Source: Herpetosiphonaceae bacterium (GTDB lineage: Bacteria; Chloroflexota; Chloroflexia; Chloroflexales; Herpetosiphonaceae). Taken from it: a DNA stretch of 64,000 nucleotides. A program made the position numbers and the translations under genes. Under the pieces are notes generated by a model, which searched no databases, was not told the DNA's origin, and was given only the letters and a program-made list of their open reading frames with translations. This document shows positions 34,019 to 42,736 of this stretch, in pieces. The stretch covers positions 118,018-182,017 of the forward strand of contig BPHZ01000007.1 of NCBI GenBank assembly GCA_026003835.1, written 5' to 3'. Positions within the stretch are counted from its first letter, which is position 1, and the number at the start of each line of letters is the position of its first letter.

Positions 34019-35707
34019 ATGTGGTTCAACCTGCCGGCACCCGAATTGGGCAATCAATACGATGATGATCGTGTCCTGCGCTCGTATCTGCGGCGGGTGC
34101 TGCCAGAGGAAGTGTTGCGTGAGGTCGAGCCGTCGCTGGTCGAGATGGGAGCGCTCTCCGGCGGTGAGCTGTATCGTATGCAGTTGGCCGACCGGCTTAA
34201 CGAGCCGCGTCTGACGCAGTGGGATGCCTGGGGTGAGCGCGTAGACCGCATCGAGGTCTCGCCGCTCTGGCAGGTAGCGGAGCGGCTGGCTGCCGAGCGC
34301 GGTGTGGTGGCCGCTGCCTACGAAGGCCGCTATGGCGTGCTCGATCGCCCCTACCAGTTTGCCCTTGCTTACCTTTTCCATCCCTCCACCGATGTGTACA
34401 CCTGTCCCCTGGCTATGACTGATGGCGCCGCCCGCACGCTCCTGCGCTCCGAAAACCGCGCCTTGATCGACCGCGCTGTGCCCCACCTCACCAGCCGCGA
34501 TCCCGCGCGCTTCTGGACCAGCGGCCAGTGGATGACCGAGGCGACTGGCGGCTCTGATGTGGGCCTCTCGGAGACTGTTGCGCGGCGTGATGTTGATGGA
34601 GGGTGGCGACTCTACGGCCGCAAGTGGTTCACCTCCGCCATTACATCTCAGATGGCGCTGACGCTGGCCCGGCCCGAGGGCAACGGCCCTGGAAGTGAGG
34701 GGCTCGCGCTCTTCTACGTTGAGACTCGTGACGCCGACGGTCGCCCCCGCAATATCCTGGTCAATCGCCTGAAGGAGAAGCTCGGCACGCGTAAAGTGCC
34801 TACCGCCGAGCTGACCCTTGACGGTACGCCTGCCATCCCTGTGCTTGGCCTGAAGCATGGTGTCCGCGCTATCGTCCCGATGCTGCATCTGACTCGCACC
34901 TGGAATAGCGTGATGGCCGTCTCGCTGATGCGGCGCGGCATCGCGCTTGCCCGCGACTACGCTCGCCGTCGCGTGGCCTTCGGCGCTCCACTCTCCCGCA
35001 AGCCGCTGCACGTCGATACATTGGCTGCGCTCCAGGCCGAGATGGAGGGCGCCTTTCACCTGAGCTTCGCACTCGTCTGGCTGATTGGCCGCGATGAGCA
35101 TGGGGATCTGGCGGAGGAGGAGCGGGCGCTGCTGCGAGTCCTAACCTCGCTCGCCAAGCTGACCACCGGCAAGCAGGCCGTAGCCGTGATCAGCGAGGTG
35201 ATAGAGGCCTTCGGTGGTGCGGGCTATGTCGAGGATACCGGCTTGCCGATGCTGCTGCGCGATGCTCACGTGCTGCCGATCTGGGAGGGCACGACTAATG
35301 TGCTGGCGCTCGACGCCGTGCGAGCGCTGCTGCACGGCTGTCTGGCCCCGCTGCGTGCCCTGCTGAGCCGCTGCGTCGCCACCGCCCGCGATAAGCAATT
35401 GATCGCCGCCGGCCAGGTCGCTGAGGCCGCCGCAGCTAGCGCCGCCCGCTGGCTGGAGCAGGCTGCTCACCTCGGCTCGGAGGTGCTGGAGCTGGGCGCC
35501 CGGCGCTGCGCCCTTACGTTCGGCCGCGCTATGGAGCTGGCCCTGCTGGTCGAGCACGCCCAGTGGTCCCTGGATCATGAAAATGATGGCCGCGCCCGCG
35601 CCGCCGCCCTACGCCTCGCCGTCTCGCCTATCAACCTTATCGCAGATGCCGGCGCTGCTGATGCCTTCGCCCTTGCCAATGATGAGCTGCTGCCTGTAAG
35701 CTCTTGA
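34019..35707 (+). CDS. Acyl-CoA dehydrogenase family protein (AidB-like)
   Basis: A 562-residue flavoprotein of the acyl-CoA dehydrogenase superfamily. WMTEATGGSDVG (the FAD/substrate loop), LYGRKWFTSA, EKLGTRKVPTAEL and the C-terminal EAFGGAGYVEDTGLPMLLRDAHVLPIWEGTTNV are present. The extended N terminus and the IWEGTTNV with following helical domain match the AidB-like branch, which often lacks classical beta-oxidation activity. TAAGGAGG precedes the ATG at 34019. It lies between the CooC-like gene and an XRE regulator; no functional link is evident. Confidence 0.9.
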   Translation: MWFNLPAPELGNQYDDDRVLRSYLRRVLPEEVLREVEPSLVEMGALSGGELYRMQLADRLNEPRLTQWDAWGERVDRIEVSPLWQVAERLAAERGVVAAAYEGRYGVLDRPYQFALAYLFHPSTDVYTCPLAMTDGAARTLLRSENRALIDRAVPHLTSRDPARFWTSGQWMTEATGGSDVGLSETVARRDVDGGWRLYGRKWFTSAITSQMALTLARPEGNGPGSEGLALFYVETRDADGRPRNILVNRLKEKLGTRKVPTAELTLDGTPAIPVLGLKHGVRAIVPMLHLTRTWNSVMAVSLMRRGIALARDYARRRVAFGAPLSRKPLHVDTLAALQAEMEGAFHLSFALVWLIGRDEHGDLAEEERALLRVLTSLAKLTTGKQAVAVISEVIEAFGGAGYVEDTGLPMLLRDAHVLPIWEGTTNVLALDAVRALLHGCLAPLRALLSRCVATARDKQLIAAGQVAEAAAASAARWLEQAAHLGSEVLELGARRCALTFGRAMELALLVEHAQWSLDHENDGRARAAALRLAVSPINLIADAGAADAFALANDELLPVSS

Positions 35708-36143
35708 TCTCTACCAGGGCCATGGCACCGTCGCCGTATGACCCCTCCCCAACAGGCAGAATGGGGGCTTGGGGGTGTCCCCACCCCTCCGTTTTTCGCG
35801 TCGCTGCGCGATCAGCGGGTGGATATTGCCATGGCCCTGGAGCTCTACCTGGCTATCTTGCCTCCTTCAGTTGCTGTGCTACAATAGAGACGGATACTAT
35901 CGCTGAGCGGCCAGTCATGGAGCGCCAGTCTAGAACTTCCATCCATCCCCGCTCGATTGTCGAGGCACGCTGATGCTTGGTGCGAAGCGTGCCTCAGTCT
36001 TTCTTTGACGCCAGGGCAGGCCGGTTGCCCAGTTCTGCTGGGCGATGGCACAGCCCCGCTCGTGGCGCAGGAGATCCACCAGGCATTCTATTCAGATCCT
36101 GCCGGAGCTGGTTCAGCGGTGAACCTGTTGTGGAGGCAGCCCT
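35708..36143. other. Intergenic region with G/C-rich repeat and promoter
   Basis: About 435 bases. At 35739-35802 runs of G and C alternate (ACCCCTCCCC, ATGGGGGCTTGGGGG, CCCCACCCCTCC, then TTTTT), possibly a diverged palindromic repeat or terminator for the dehydrogenase gene. A promoter follows at 35858-35885. The remaining 260 bases to the XRE start contain only very short frames. Confidence 0.5.
35858..35885 (+). promoter_or_regulatory. Promoter TTGCCT-N16-TACAAT with extended -10
   Basis: TTGCCT (35858-35863), a 16-base spacer, then TGC-TACAAT ending at 35885. It is the best sigma-70-type match in this part of the window and points toward the XRE gene, leaving a leader of roughly 250 bases. 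Confidence 0.55.
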
Positions 36144-36461
36144 ATGGAACAGCGAAGGTCCAGCCTGCCGCGGATGCTGCGCGCCGCGCGTCTGGCTCGC
36201 GGGATCACCCAGCAGGAGCTGGGGCAGCGCCTCGGCGTCACCCAGAGCACTATCTCGCTCTGGGAGAGCGGCAACGAGATCCCGACGGTAGAGCATATGC
36301 TGCTGCTGGCCGTTGAGCTGCCGGAGATCATGGCGGGCCTCAGCGGCTACGAGCGCGAGCTGCTGGAGCGCGTGCTGCGCCTGGAGCGCACGCTGTTCGC
36401 GGGGCGCTGCGCCTGCCCCGGCTGTCAGTGTGAGCAGAGCGCCGGGGAGCGGGCACAATGA
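36144..36461 (+). CDS. XRE-family HTH regulator with C-terminal Cys cluster
   Basis: A 105-residue DNA-binding protein. The Cro/CI helix-turn-helix spans about residues 10-65 (RLARGITQQELGQRLGVTQSTISLWESGNEIP). A helical segment follows (YERELLERVLRLERTLF), then a tail with RCACPGCQCEQ, a CxCxxCxC arrangement that could bind Zn, Ni or an Fe-S cluster. Start follows GGAGG. Placed between nickel-related genes it may be a metal- or redox-responsive regulator, but that is inference. Confidence 0.85.
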   Translation: MEQRRSSLPRMLRAARLARGITQQELGQRLGVTQSTISLWESGNEIPTVEHMLLLAVELPEIMAGLSGYERELLERVLRLERTLFAGRCACPGCQCEQSAGERAQ

Positions 36462-36548
36462 GCGACGCTGTCGCCAGACCGGTTGCGAGCGCCGGCGCTC
36501 GCGGCCTCTCCGCGCAGCACGGGCCACCGATACACTGCACCTCCCCGC

Positions 36549-36576
36549 CCGGCGTAGAGCCGGTGCTCTTTTTTTT
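36549..36576 (+). terminator. Terminator after the XRE gene
   Basis: Short stem options CCGGC-GTAGA-GCCGG and GAGC-CGGT-GCTC run directly into eight T residues (36569-36576). It separates the regulator from the ABC transporter operon. Confidence 0.6.
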
Positions 36577-36657
36577 GGGTTCCTGTTATGAGCTAGCTTA
36601 TATCGCAAGTCGCACCCGCACATCCTGATGGCCGATCTGTATGGAAGGAGGACCACA

Positions 36658-38373
36658 ATGGATCTCCACTCCACCGTCCGCCGGATGTCTGTCGTTATCC
36701 TGACGCTCCTGGCGCTGATCCTGGCCGCCTGTGGGTCATCTCAGCCCCCTGCCGGCGGCGATCAGGGCGCCCAGCCTACCGCGCCAACCTCGCCTCCGGT
36801 AGCGCAGCCCCAACCGACCGCCCCACCGATGGCAGGGGCGGAGCAGCAACCCACCGGCACCGCCGCTCCGTCAGATCCCCAGCAAGGTGGTACACTTGTC
36901 GTCGCCCACACCAGCGATCCCGGCTCGCTTAACCCTGCGATAACCACCGCCTTCAATGTTCACTTTGTCACCGATCAGATTTTCAACGGCCTGGTAGGGC
37001 TGGACGATCAACTCAACCCTGTGCCGGAACTCGCGGCGAGCTGGGAGGTAAGCGAGGATGGGAAGGTTTACACCTTCAACCTGCAGCCGAACGTCACCTG
37101 GCACGACGGCCAGCCTTTCACCTCGGCTGATGTCAAGTTCAGCTTTGAGGAGGCGCTGTTGAAGTTCCACTCCCGCACCAAGGCGGGCCTTGAGCCGGTC
37201 CTCGAAGCCATCGAGACTCCCGATGCCAATACCGTCGTCTTCCGCTTCAAGCAGCCCTATGGGCCGCTGTTGCAGCGCCTGGATGTGGTCGAGGCGCCGA
37301 TCATTCCCAAGCATATCTATGAGGGCAAGGATATCCAGCAAGATCCAGCTCATCTGACGCCGATTGGGACCGGTCCCTTCAGGTTTGTCGAGTACGTGAA
37401 GGGCGATCATGTGACGCTGGAGCGCAACCCAAATTATTTCAGAGAGGGGCTGCCGTATCTCGATAGGGTGATCTTCCGCATCATCCCGGACGCCAACACC
37501 GCAGCGCTGGCGCTGGAGCAGGGCGAGGTCGATTTTCTATTCAGCGTTCAGGGTTCGGATATCGAGCGCCTCAGGCAGGATGCCGACCTTACGCTGGTCC
37601 CCGGCTTCGGCGGCTCCGGCGGGTCGCTCTGCCAGATTACGCTGATTCCAAACCTTACCAAAGAGCCATTCAACACGCTGGAGGCGCGCCAGGCCTTCTA
37701 TCACGCGCTGGATCGTGAGTTCATCCTGGAGCGCGTCTACTTCGGCCAGGGTAGCGTCTCCACCGGCCCAATCAGCCGGCAGATGAGCTGGGCCTACACA
37801 CCAGAGGTACAGGCGTATCCATATGATCCAACGCTGGCCAATGAGCTGCTCGATCAGGTAGGCTACCAGCGCGGATCTGACGGCAATCGCTTTACGATCA
37901 GGTTTACCCACGCCTCCTCATTTGCCAGGCTTGGCGAAGTGATGCGCGATCAGCTCAAGGAGGTTGGCATCAACCTGGAGTTGGAGAGTATGGACTTTAA
38001 CGCCGCCGTCGACAAGGTGTTTATACAGAAAGATTTCGATCTCGGCGTCGCCTCCTACTGCAACGGGCCCGACCCCGAGATCGGCGTGCGGCGCGTCTAC
38101 GTCTCCAGCAACATTGGGCCGATCCCGTTCTCGAACGGCGCGAGCTATCGCAACGACCAGGTGGATCAGCTCTTCGACCAGGCTGCGACGACTATTGATC
38201 GCGATCAGCGCGCCGAGATCTACCGGCAGATCCAGAAGATTATCGTCGACGATGTGCCCTACTTCTGGATCGTCGACTCTGAAGGCTTCCGGGCTTACCG
38301 GTCAAACTTCGAGGGCTTCCGAGTCTCCGTTGGGCCGTTCCTTGAGACTGCGTTTCGTAGGGCGGATCGATGA
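36658..38373 (+). CDS. ABC transporter family-5 solute-binding lipoprotein (peptide or nickel type)
   Basis: A 571-residue exported binding protein. The signal peptide ends in LILAAC-GSS, a lipobox, and is followed by a long Pro/Gln/Thr linker to about residue 80. The family-5 fold begins GGTLVVAHTSDPGSLNPA and continues through LAASWEVSEDGKVYTFNLQPNVTWHDG and IGTGPFRF. Relatives bind oligopeptides, dipeptides, Ni or heme. Start follows GGAAGGAGG. Two permease genes overlap downstream and the hyp cluster comes next, so nickel import (NikA-like) is plausible but not shown. Confidence 0.9.
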   Translation: MDLHSTVRRMSVVILTLLALILAACGSSQPPAGGDQGAQPTAPTSPPVAQPQPTAPPMAGAEQQPTGTAAPSDPQQGGTLVVAHTSDPGSLNPAITTAFNVHFVTDQIFNGLVGLDDQLNPVPELAASWEVSEDGKVYTFNLQPNVTWHDGQPFTSADVKFSFEEALLKFHSRTKAGLEPVLEAIETPDANTVVFRFKQPYGPLLQRLDVVEAPIIPKHIYEGKDIQQDPAHLTPIGTGPFRFVEYVKGDHVTLERNPNYFREGLPYLDRVIFRIIPDANTAALALEQGEVDFLFSVQGSDIERLRQDADLTLVPGFGGSGGSLCQITLIPNLTKEPFNTLEARQAFYHALDREFILERVYFGQGSVSTGPISRQMSWAYTPEVQAYPYDPTLANELLDQVGYQRGSDGNRFTIRFTHASSFARLGEVMRDQLKEVGINLELESMDFNAAVDKVFIQKDFDLGVASYCNGPDPEIGVRRVYVSSNIGPIPFSNGASYRNDQVDQLFDQAATTIDRDQRAEIYRQIQKIIVDDVPYFWIVDSEGFRAYRSNFEGFRVSVGPFLETAFRRADR

Positions 38374-39353
38374 TCGGCGCTCAGCCTCATCTGGGGTTCT
38401 ACGTCGCCCGGCGCCTGCTTCAGGCGGTGCCGCTGGTGCTTGGTGTGCTGGTGATCACCTTTGTTCTGATCCACGTAGCGCCGGGCGATCCGATCACGAT
38501 TCTGGCGGGCGATGGCGGCGACGCCGCCTACTATGAAGAAATGCGCGCGCGCTTCGGCCTGGATCGCCCGCTACCCGAGCAACTGGTACGCTATATTGCT
38601 GAGGTGGCACGGGGGAACTTCGGCTACTCCTTCCGCTATCAGCAGCCGGTCTACAACGTTGTCTTCGCTCACGTCCCGGCGACGCTTCTGCTGATGGGAA
38701 CGGCACTGCTGCTATCGACGAGCCTTGGCCTGCTGCTTGGGACGCTGGCTGCGCTTCGGTCGCGTTCGCCGCTCGATCATAGCATTACGGCCGGCACATC
38801 GGCCATCGACGCTATACCGGTTTTCTGGCTTGGGCAGCTGCTGATGCTTGCCTTTGCGGTCAAGCTTGGGGTGTTTCCTATCCAGGGTATGCGCTCTGTG
38901 CGCTATGACTATACTGGGATACGGGGGGTGCTGGATATCTTGCATCATCTGGCGCTCCCCGCGCTGACGCTGGCGCTGGCGCAGCTGGCGCTGATCGCGC
39001 GGTTGACACGCACCAGCCTGCGCCAGGTGCTGGCGGAGGATTTTATCCGGACGGCGCGCGCTAAGGGGCTGGCGGAGCGGATGGTGCTCTGGCGCCACGC
39101 GCTGCGCAACGCGCTGCTACCAATAGTGACGGTGATCGGCGGCCATATCGGCGTGCTGCTCACTGGTGCGGCGTTGACCGAGACGATCTTTGCCTGGCCG
39201 GGGCTGGGCCGGCTGCTGCTTGACTCAGTGCTCAGCCGTGATTACCCCTTGATCATGGCGATCTTTATCCTGGTCTCGGCGATGGTTGTGCTGGCTAATC
39301 TGTTGACCGATCTGATCTATACGCTGCTCGATCCGCGGGTGCGCTATGACTGA
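38370..39353 (+). CDS. ABC transporter permease, DppB/NikB type
   Basis: A 327-residue inner-membrane permease with six hydrophobic segments. The N terminus YVARRLLQAVPLVLGVLVITF and the periplasmic GDPITI motif are standard for DppB. The cytoplasmic coupling loop ARAKGLAERMVLWRHALRNALLP carries the EAA-like signature. Its ATG overlaps the stop of the binding-protein gene (ATGA), so the genes are translationally coupled. Confidence 0.93.
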   Translation: MIGAQPHLGFYVARRLLQAVPLVLGVLVITFVLIHVAPGDPITILAGDGGDAAYYEEMRARFGLDRPLPEQLVRYIAEVARGNFGYSFRYQQPVYNVVFAHVPATLLLMGTALLLSTSLGLLLGTLAALRSRSPLDHSITAGTSAIDAIPVFWLGQLLMLAFAVKLGVFPIQGMRSVRYDYTGIRGVLDILHHLALPALTLALAQLALIARLTRTSLRQVLAEDFIRTARAKGLAERMVLWRHALRNALLPIVTVIGGHIGVLLTGAALTETIFAWPGLGRLLLDSVLSRDYPLIMAIFILVSAMVVLANLLTDLIYTLLDPRVRYD

Positions 39354-40251
39354 TCTTGCTCCTCTCCAAAAAGAGCAAGTGCTCCGAGGGCTGCCACAAC
39401 CCGGCGAGGCGCGGCCTGCTCGCCGGCGCGAAGGCTTTTGGCGGCGGTTCTTCTCTCTGCCGGCCGCTGTGTTTGGGCTGCTGATGCTCCTGTTTCTCAT
39501 CGCCATCGCTTTGAGCGCCCCACTGATCGCGCCCGGTGATCCCTTTGCCACCTCTGATGATGTGCTGCTGCGGCCCTCGGCCCAATATCCATTCGGCACC
39601 GACGATCTTGGACGGGATGTGTTTCGCGCGGTGATCCACGGAGCACGGACATCGTTGTTGGTCGGGCTGCTCGCCGCAGGATCGGCGCTGGCGCTTGGCG
39701 TACTGATCGGCGCCAGCGCAGGCTATGCCGGCGGCCTGCTGGACGATGCGCTCATGCGGATCACCGAGATGTTTCAGATCGTTCCACGCTTCTTCCTGGT
39801 CTTAGTGATCGTTTCGCTGCTGGGCAGCAACCTATGGCTGGTCATCCTCCTGCTTGGGCTAACCTTCTGGCCCGGCATTGCCCGGCTGCTGCGCGGTCAG
39901 GTGCTCTCGATCCGCTCGCGCGATTACGTGCTGGCAGCCCGTGCAATTGGCGTCCCTGAGCATACAATCCTGGTGCGCCACGTCCTTCCCGGCGCGCTGC
40001 CGCCGATCATCACGCAGGCAGCGCTGCTCGTCGGCAGCGCGATCGTCGTCGAGGCAGGTCTCAGCTTTCTTGGCCTGGGGGATCGCAGCGTGGTCAGTTG
40101 GGGTGCGCTACTGAATGACGCGCAGCAGTTTGTGCGGACCGCCTGGTGGATGTCGGTTTTCCCTGGGCTGGCGATCACCATGACCGTGCTGACCCTCAAC
40201 CTGATAGCCGACGGTATCAACGAAGCCTGGGATCCACGGCTCCAAAGCTAA
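39346..40251 (+). CDS. ABC transporter permease, DppC/NikC type
   Basis: A 301-residue permease partner of the preceding gene, overlapping it by eight bases. FGTDDLGRDVFRAVIHGARTSL and the coupling loop AARAIGVPEHTILVRHVLPGALPP are diagnostic of DppC. The N terminus is charged and Arg-rich (about 1-35). No ATP-binding subunit gene follows; the next gene is hypF, so the ATPases must be encoded elsewhere. Confidence 0.93.
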   Translation: MTDLAPLQKEQVLRGLPQPGEARPARRREGFWRRFFSLPAAVFGLLMLLFLIAIALSAPLIAPGDPFATSDDVLLRPSAQYPFGTDDLGRDVFRAVIHGARTSLLVGLLAAGSALALGVLIGASAGYAGGLLDDALMRITEMFQIVPRFFLVLVIVSLLGSNLWLVILLLGLTFWPGIARLLRGQVLSIRSRDYVLAARAIGVPEHTILVRHVLPGALPPIITQAALLVGSAIVVEAGLSFLGLGDRSVVSWGALLNDAQQFVRTAWWMSVFPGLAITMTVLTLNLIADGINEAWDPRLQS

Positions 40252-40268
40252 TCTCCGTGCAGCGCCTG

Positions 40269-40277
40269 TGGTATAGT
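40269..40277 (+). promoter_or_regulatory. Extended -10 promoter (TGG-TATAGT) of the hyp cluster
   Basis: TGG-TATAGT lies 47 bases before the hypF ATG and just after the permease stop. TAGT-GATAT-ACTA, a small inverted repeat, overlaps it. This would allow the hyp run to be expressed independently of the transporter. Confidence 0.5.
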
Positions 40278-40323
40278 GATATACTACAAGAGAGAAGCCA
40301 CGGGATCAAAGGGGAGACGAGCT

Positions 40324-41556
40324 ATGGTGCCCCAGTCCCCGAGCATGCGCGAGCGGCGACGTCTTCGTATTAGAGGCATCGTCCAGGGCGTCGGCTTCCG
40401 ACCCTTCGTCTATGAACAGGCACTCCGCTGTGGGTTAGCCGGCTACGTGCGCAACGATAGCGCAGGCGTCACCATCGAGATCGAGGGTGAGCGCCAGGCG
40501 CTGGATATGTTTCAAGTCATGCTGATGGCGCAGCCGCCGCCGTTGGCGCGCATCGATGCGCTCGCCGTCGAGCGCCTGCCGCTCTCCGGCGAGACCGCCT
40601 TCGCCATCGCCGCCAGTGTGGATGGCGCCGCCCGTAGTGCGCTGGTGACGCCGGACAGCGCGACCTGCGAAGCGTGCCGATATGAACTCTTCAACCCCGC
40701 CGACCGCCGATTCCGCTACCCCTTCATCAACTGCACCAACTGCGGCCCGCGCTTTACGATTATCGAGGATATTCCCTACGACCGTGCGCGTACGACGATG
40801 CGCTCCTTCGCAATGTGTTCCGCCTGTCTGCGCGAGTACAAGGACCCGCTGGATCGGCGCTTTCATGCACAGCCCAACGCCTGCCCGGCCTGCGGCCCCC
40901 AGGTGTGCCTCATCGGCCAGGATGGCCGGCGCACCGCCGGCGATGAGGCGATCCGGCTGGCTGCAGACCGCCTTGCAGCAGGTGCGATCCTGGCGATCAA
41001 GGGACTCGGCGGCTACCACCTGGCATGCGATGCGTGCAACAGCGCGGCCGTCGAGCGCCTGCGCCTCGCCAAGCGGCGGGAGGCGCGTCCCTTTGCCATG
41101 ATGGCGCCTGATACTGCGACTGTGGAGCGCATCTGTCTGCTTCGGCCGGACGAGCGCGCCCTGCTTGAGTCGCACCGGCGTCCGATCGTACTGCTCCAGC
41201 GGCGCCCGGATAGCCCCGTCGCCTTGGGTGTAGCTCCTGGGATGGCGACGCTTGGCGTGATGCTGCCCTACACCCCCGTTCATCACCTGCTGCTGGCCGC
41301 GCTCGCCGAGGGGCGCGTGTCGGATGTGCCGCCGGTGTTAGTGATGACCAGCGGCAATCTGAGCGAGGAGCCAATCGTCATTCACGACGACGACGCCCTC
41401 AGCCGGCTGCTCCCACTGGCCGACGGCGTGCTGACCCATAATCGCGCCATTCACGTCCGCTGCGATGACTCCGTCGTTCGTTATGTTGCCGGAGGGGAGC
41501 AGCTGAATCCGGCGCGCGCGTGGCTATGCTCCCGAGCCGATCGAACTCGCGCTTGA
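40324..41556 (+). CDS. hypF: HypF, N-terminal part (gene broken by frameshifts)
   Basis: Carbamoyltransferase HypF makes the thiocarbamate on HypE for the CN ligands of [NiFe] hydrogenase. This part has the acylphosphatase domain (RIRGIVQGVGFRPFVYEQA, about 12-95), two zinc-finger segments (CEAC with CTNC; CSAC with CPAC) and the YrdC-like domain from about 215 (GAILAIKGLGGYHLACDA). The reading is sound to about base 41513. The true protein then continues in other frames; after the shift this frame ends in an unrelated tail of about 15 residues. Start at 40324 follows GGGGAGACGAG. Confidence 0.9.
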   Translation: MVPQSPSMRERRRLRIRGIVQGVGFRPFVYEQALRCGLAGYVRNDSAGVTIEIEGERQALDMFQVMLMAQPPPLARIDALAVERLPLSGETAFAIAASVDGAARSALVTPDSATCEACRYELFNPADRRFRYPFINCTNCGPRFTIIEDIPYDRARTTMRSFAMCSACLREYKDPLDRRFHAQPNACPACGPQVCLIGQDGRRTAGDEAIRLAADRLAAGAILAIKGLGGYHLACDACNSAAVERLRLAKRREARPFAMMAPDTATVERICLLRPDERALLESHRRPIVLLQRRPDSPVALGVAPGMATLGVMLPYTPVHHLLLAALAEGRVSDVPPVLVMTSGNLSEEPIVIHDDDALSRLLPLADGVLTHNRAIHVRCDDSVVRYVAGGEQLNPARAWLCSRADRTRA

Positions 41557-41685
41557 GGCGCCGCTGCCGCTGTTGGCCTGTGGCGGCCATTTGAAAGAAC
41601 ACCTTTTGTCTGGTGCGGGGCCGGTTGGCCTTCCTCAGCCAGCACATCGGCGACCTCTCCAACCTTGAGACGCTGATCGTGTTTC

Positions 41686-42687
41686 GTGAGGCGATCGCGC
41701 ACGTTCAGCGCATCTTTAAGATTGAGCCCACAGGCGATCGCCTGTGATCTGCACCCGCGACTACCTCGCTACGCAGTACGCCGCCCGAGTCGGAGATCGT
41801 TCCCAAGACTTGGCGTTCAGCACCATCACGCTCATATCGCCAGTGTGCTGGCCGAGCACGGGCTGGAGGGGCCGGTGATCGGAATCGCCGCCGATGGGTC
41901 GGGCTACGGTCTGGACGGAGCGATCTGGGGCTGCGAGGTGCTGAAGGCGGATCTGGTCGGCTTTGAGCGGCTGGCGCATCTCGCCTACGTGCCGCTGCCG
42001 GGCGGCGAGCAGGCGGTACGGCAGCCCTGGCGCATGGCCGCTGTCCATCTGCACGCTGCCTACGGCGCTGCCTTTGCGGAGTTGCCGCTGCCCCTTGTGC
42101 GCGCGATTGCTCCGGCCCGCTGGCGACCGCTGGCGCAGCTGATCGAGCGGGGGCTGAACAGCCCGCCGACCTCCAGCCTTGGCCGTCTTTTCGACGCCGT
42201 GGCGGCGCTGGCCGGCGTAAGCCCAGCCGAGCTGACCGGGAGCGTGAGCTACGAGGGGCAGGCTGCCGCGCAGCTTGAGGCGCTCGCCGCCACAGCCGAG
42301 GACCGGTCCGGCGAAGCGCTCTATCCCTTCGCAATCGTCGATGGAGCACCCGTCCAGCTTGATATCCGGCCGCTGCTGCGGGCGCTGGTGGATGATCTCC
42401 TGCACGGGACGCCGGCTGCGCTTGTCGCGCTGCGCTTCCACCATAGCGTTGCCGAACTTCTGGCTGCCTGCTGCCTGGCTGTTAGCAGGCGGATCGGGAT
42501 CCGGCACGTAGCGCTCAGCGGCGGCGTCTTCCAGAATCGCTTGCTCCTTGAGCGCCTGGTAGCGCGGCTGGCCGCGCTAGATTTTGAGGTGTATGTGAAC
42601 CGCCGCGTGCCGCCGAATGACGGCGGACTGAGCCTGGGTCAGGCGGCGGTGGCCGCCGCGCGGCTGGAACGCGGAATGCTATCCTAA
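41686..42687 (+). CDS. hypF: HypF, C-terminal part (gene broken by frameshifts)
   Basis: The Kae1-like carbamoyltransferase domain of HypF: GVQHHHAHIASVLAEHG with the metal-binding His residues, IGIAADGSGYGLDGAIWGCEVL, and the closing ALSGGVFQNRLLLERL and NDGGLSLGQAAVAA. Genuine coding in this frame resumes at about 41803; between 41513 and 41803 pieces of HypF are read in turn in all three frames (RGYAPEP, KNTFCLVRG, QAIACDLHP, YLATQYAARVGD). The gene is therefore one hypF of normal size with about five small indels. hypC follows 49 bases later. Confidence 0.9.
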   Translation: MRRSRTFSASLRLSPQAIACDLHPRLPRYAVRRPSRRSFPRLGVQHHHAHIASVLAEHGLEGPVIGIAADGSGYGLDGAIWGCEVLKADLVGFERLAHLAYVPLPGGEQAVRQPWRMAAVHLHAAYGAAFAELPLPLVRAIAPARWRPLAQLIERGLNSPPTSSLGRLFDAVAALAGVSPAELTGSVSYEGQAAAQLEALAATAEDRSGEALYPFAIVDGAPVQLDIRPLLRALVDDLLHGTPAALVALRFHHSVAELLAACCLAVSRRIGIRHVALSGGVFQNRLLLERLVARLAALDFEVYVNRRVPPNDGGLSLGQAAVAAARLERGMLS

Positions 42688-42736
42688 TCGCCCGGCATGA
42701 CTCGATCCTGGGGCGTCTGCACTATCCGGAGGGCCT

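Noticed and set aside
33803..35101. Minus-strand frame of 432 residues opposite the acyl-CoA dehydrogenase
   Set aside because: Antisense to a gene with clear FAD-site motifs; no recognisable domain and no ribosome site.
41513..41803. Programmed ribosomal frameshifting in hypF
   Set aside because: Five shifts in one short stretch, in different sequence contexts and without a slippery heptamer plus stem pattern, is not how programmed frameshifting works.
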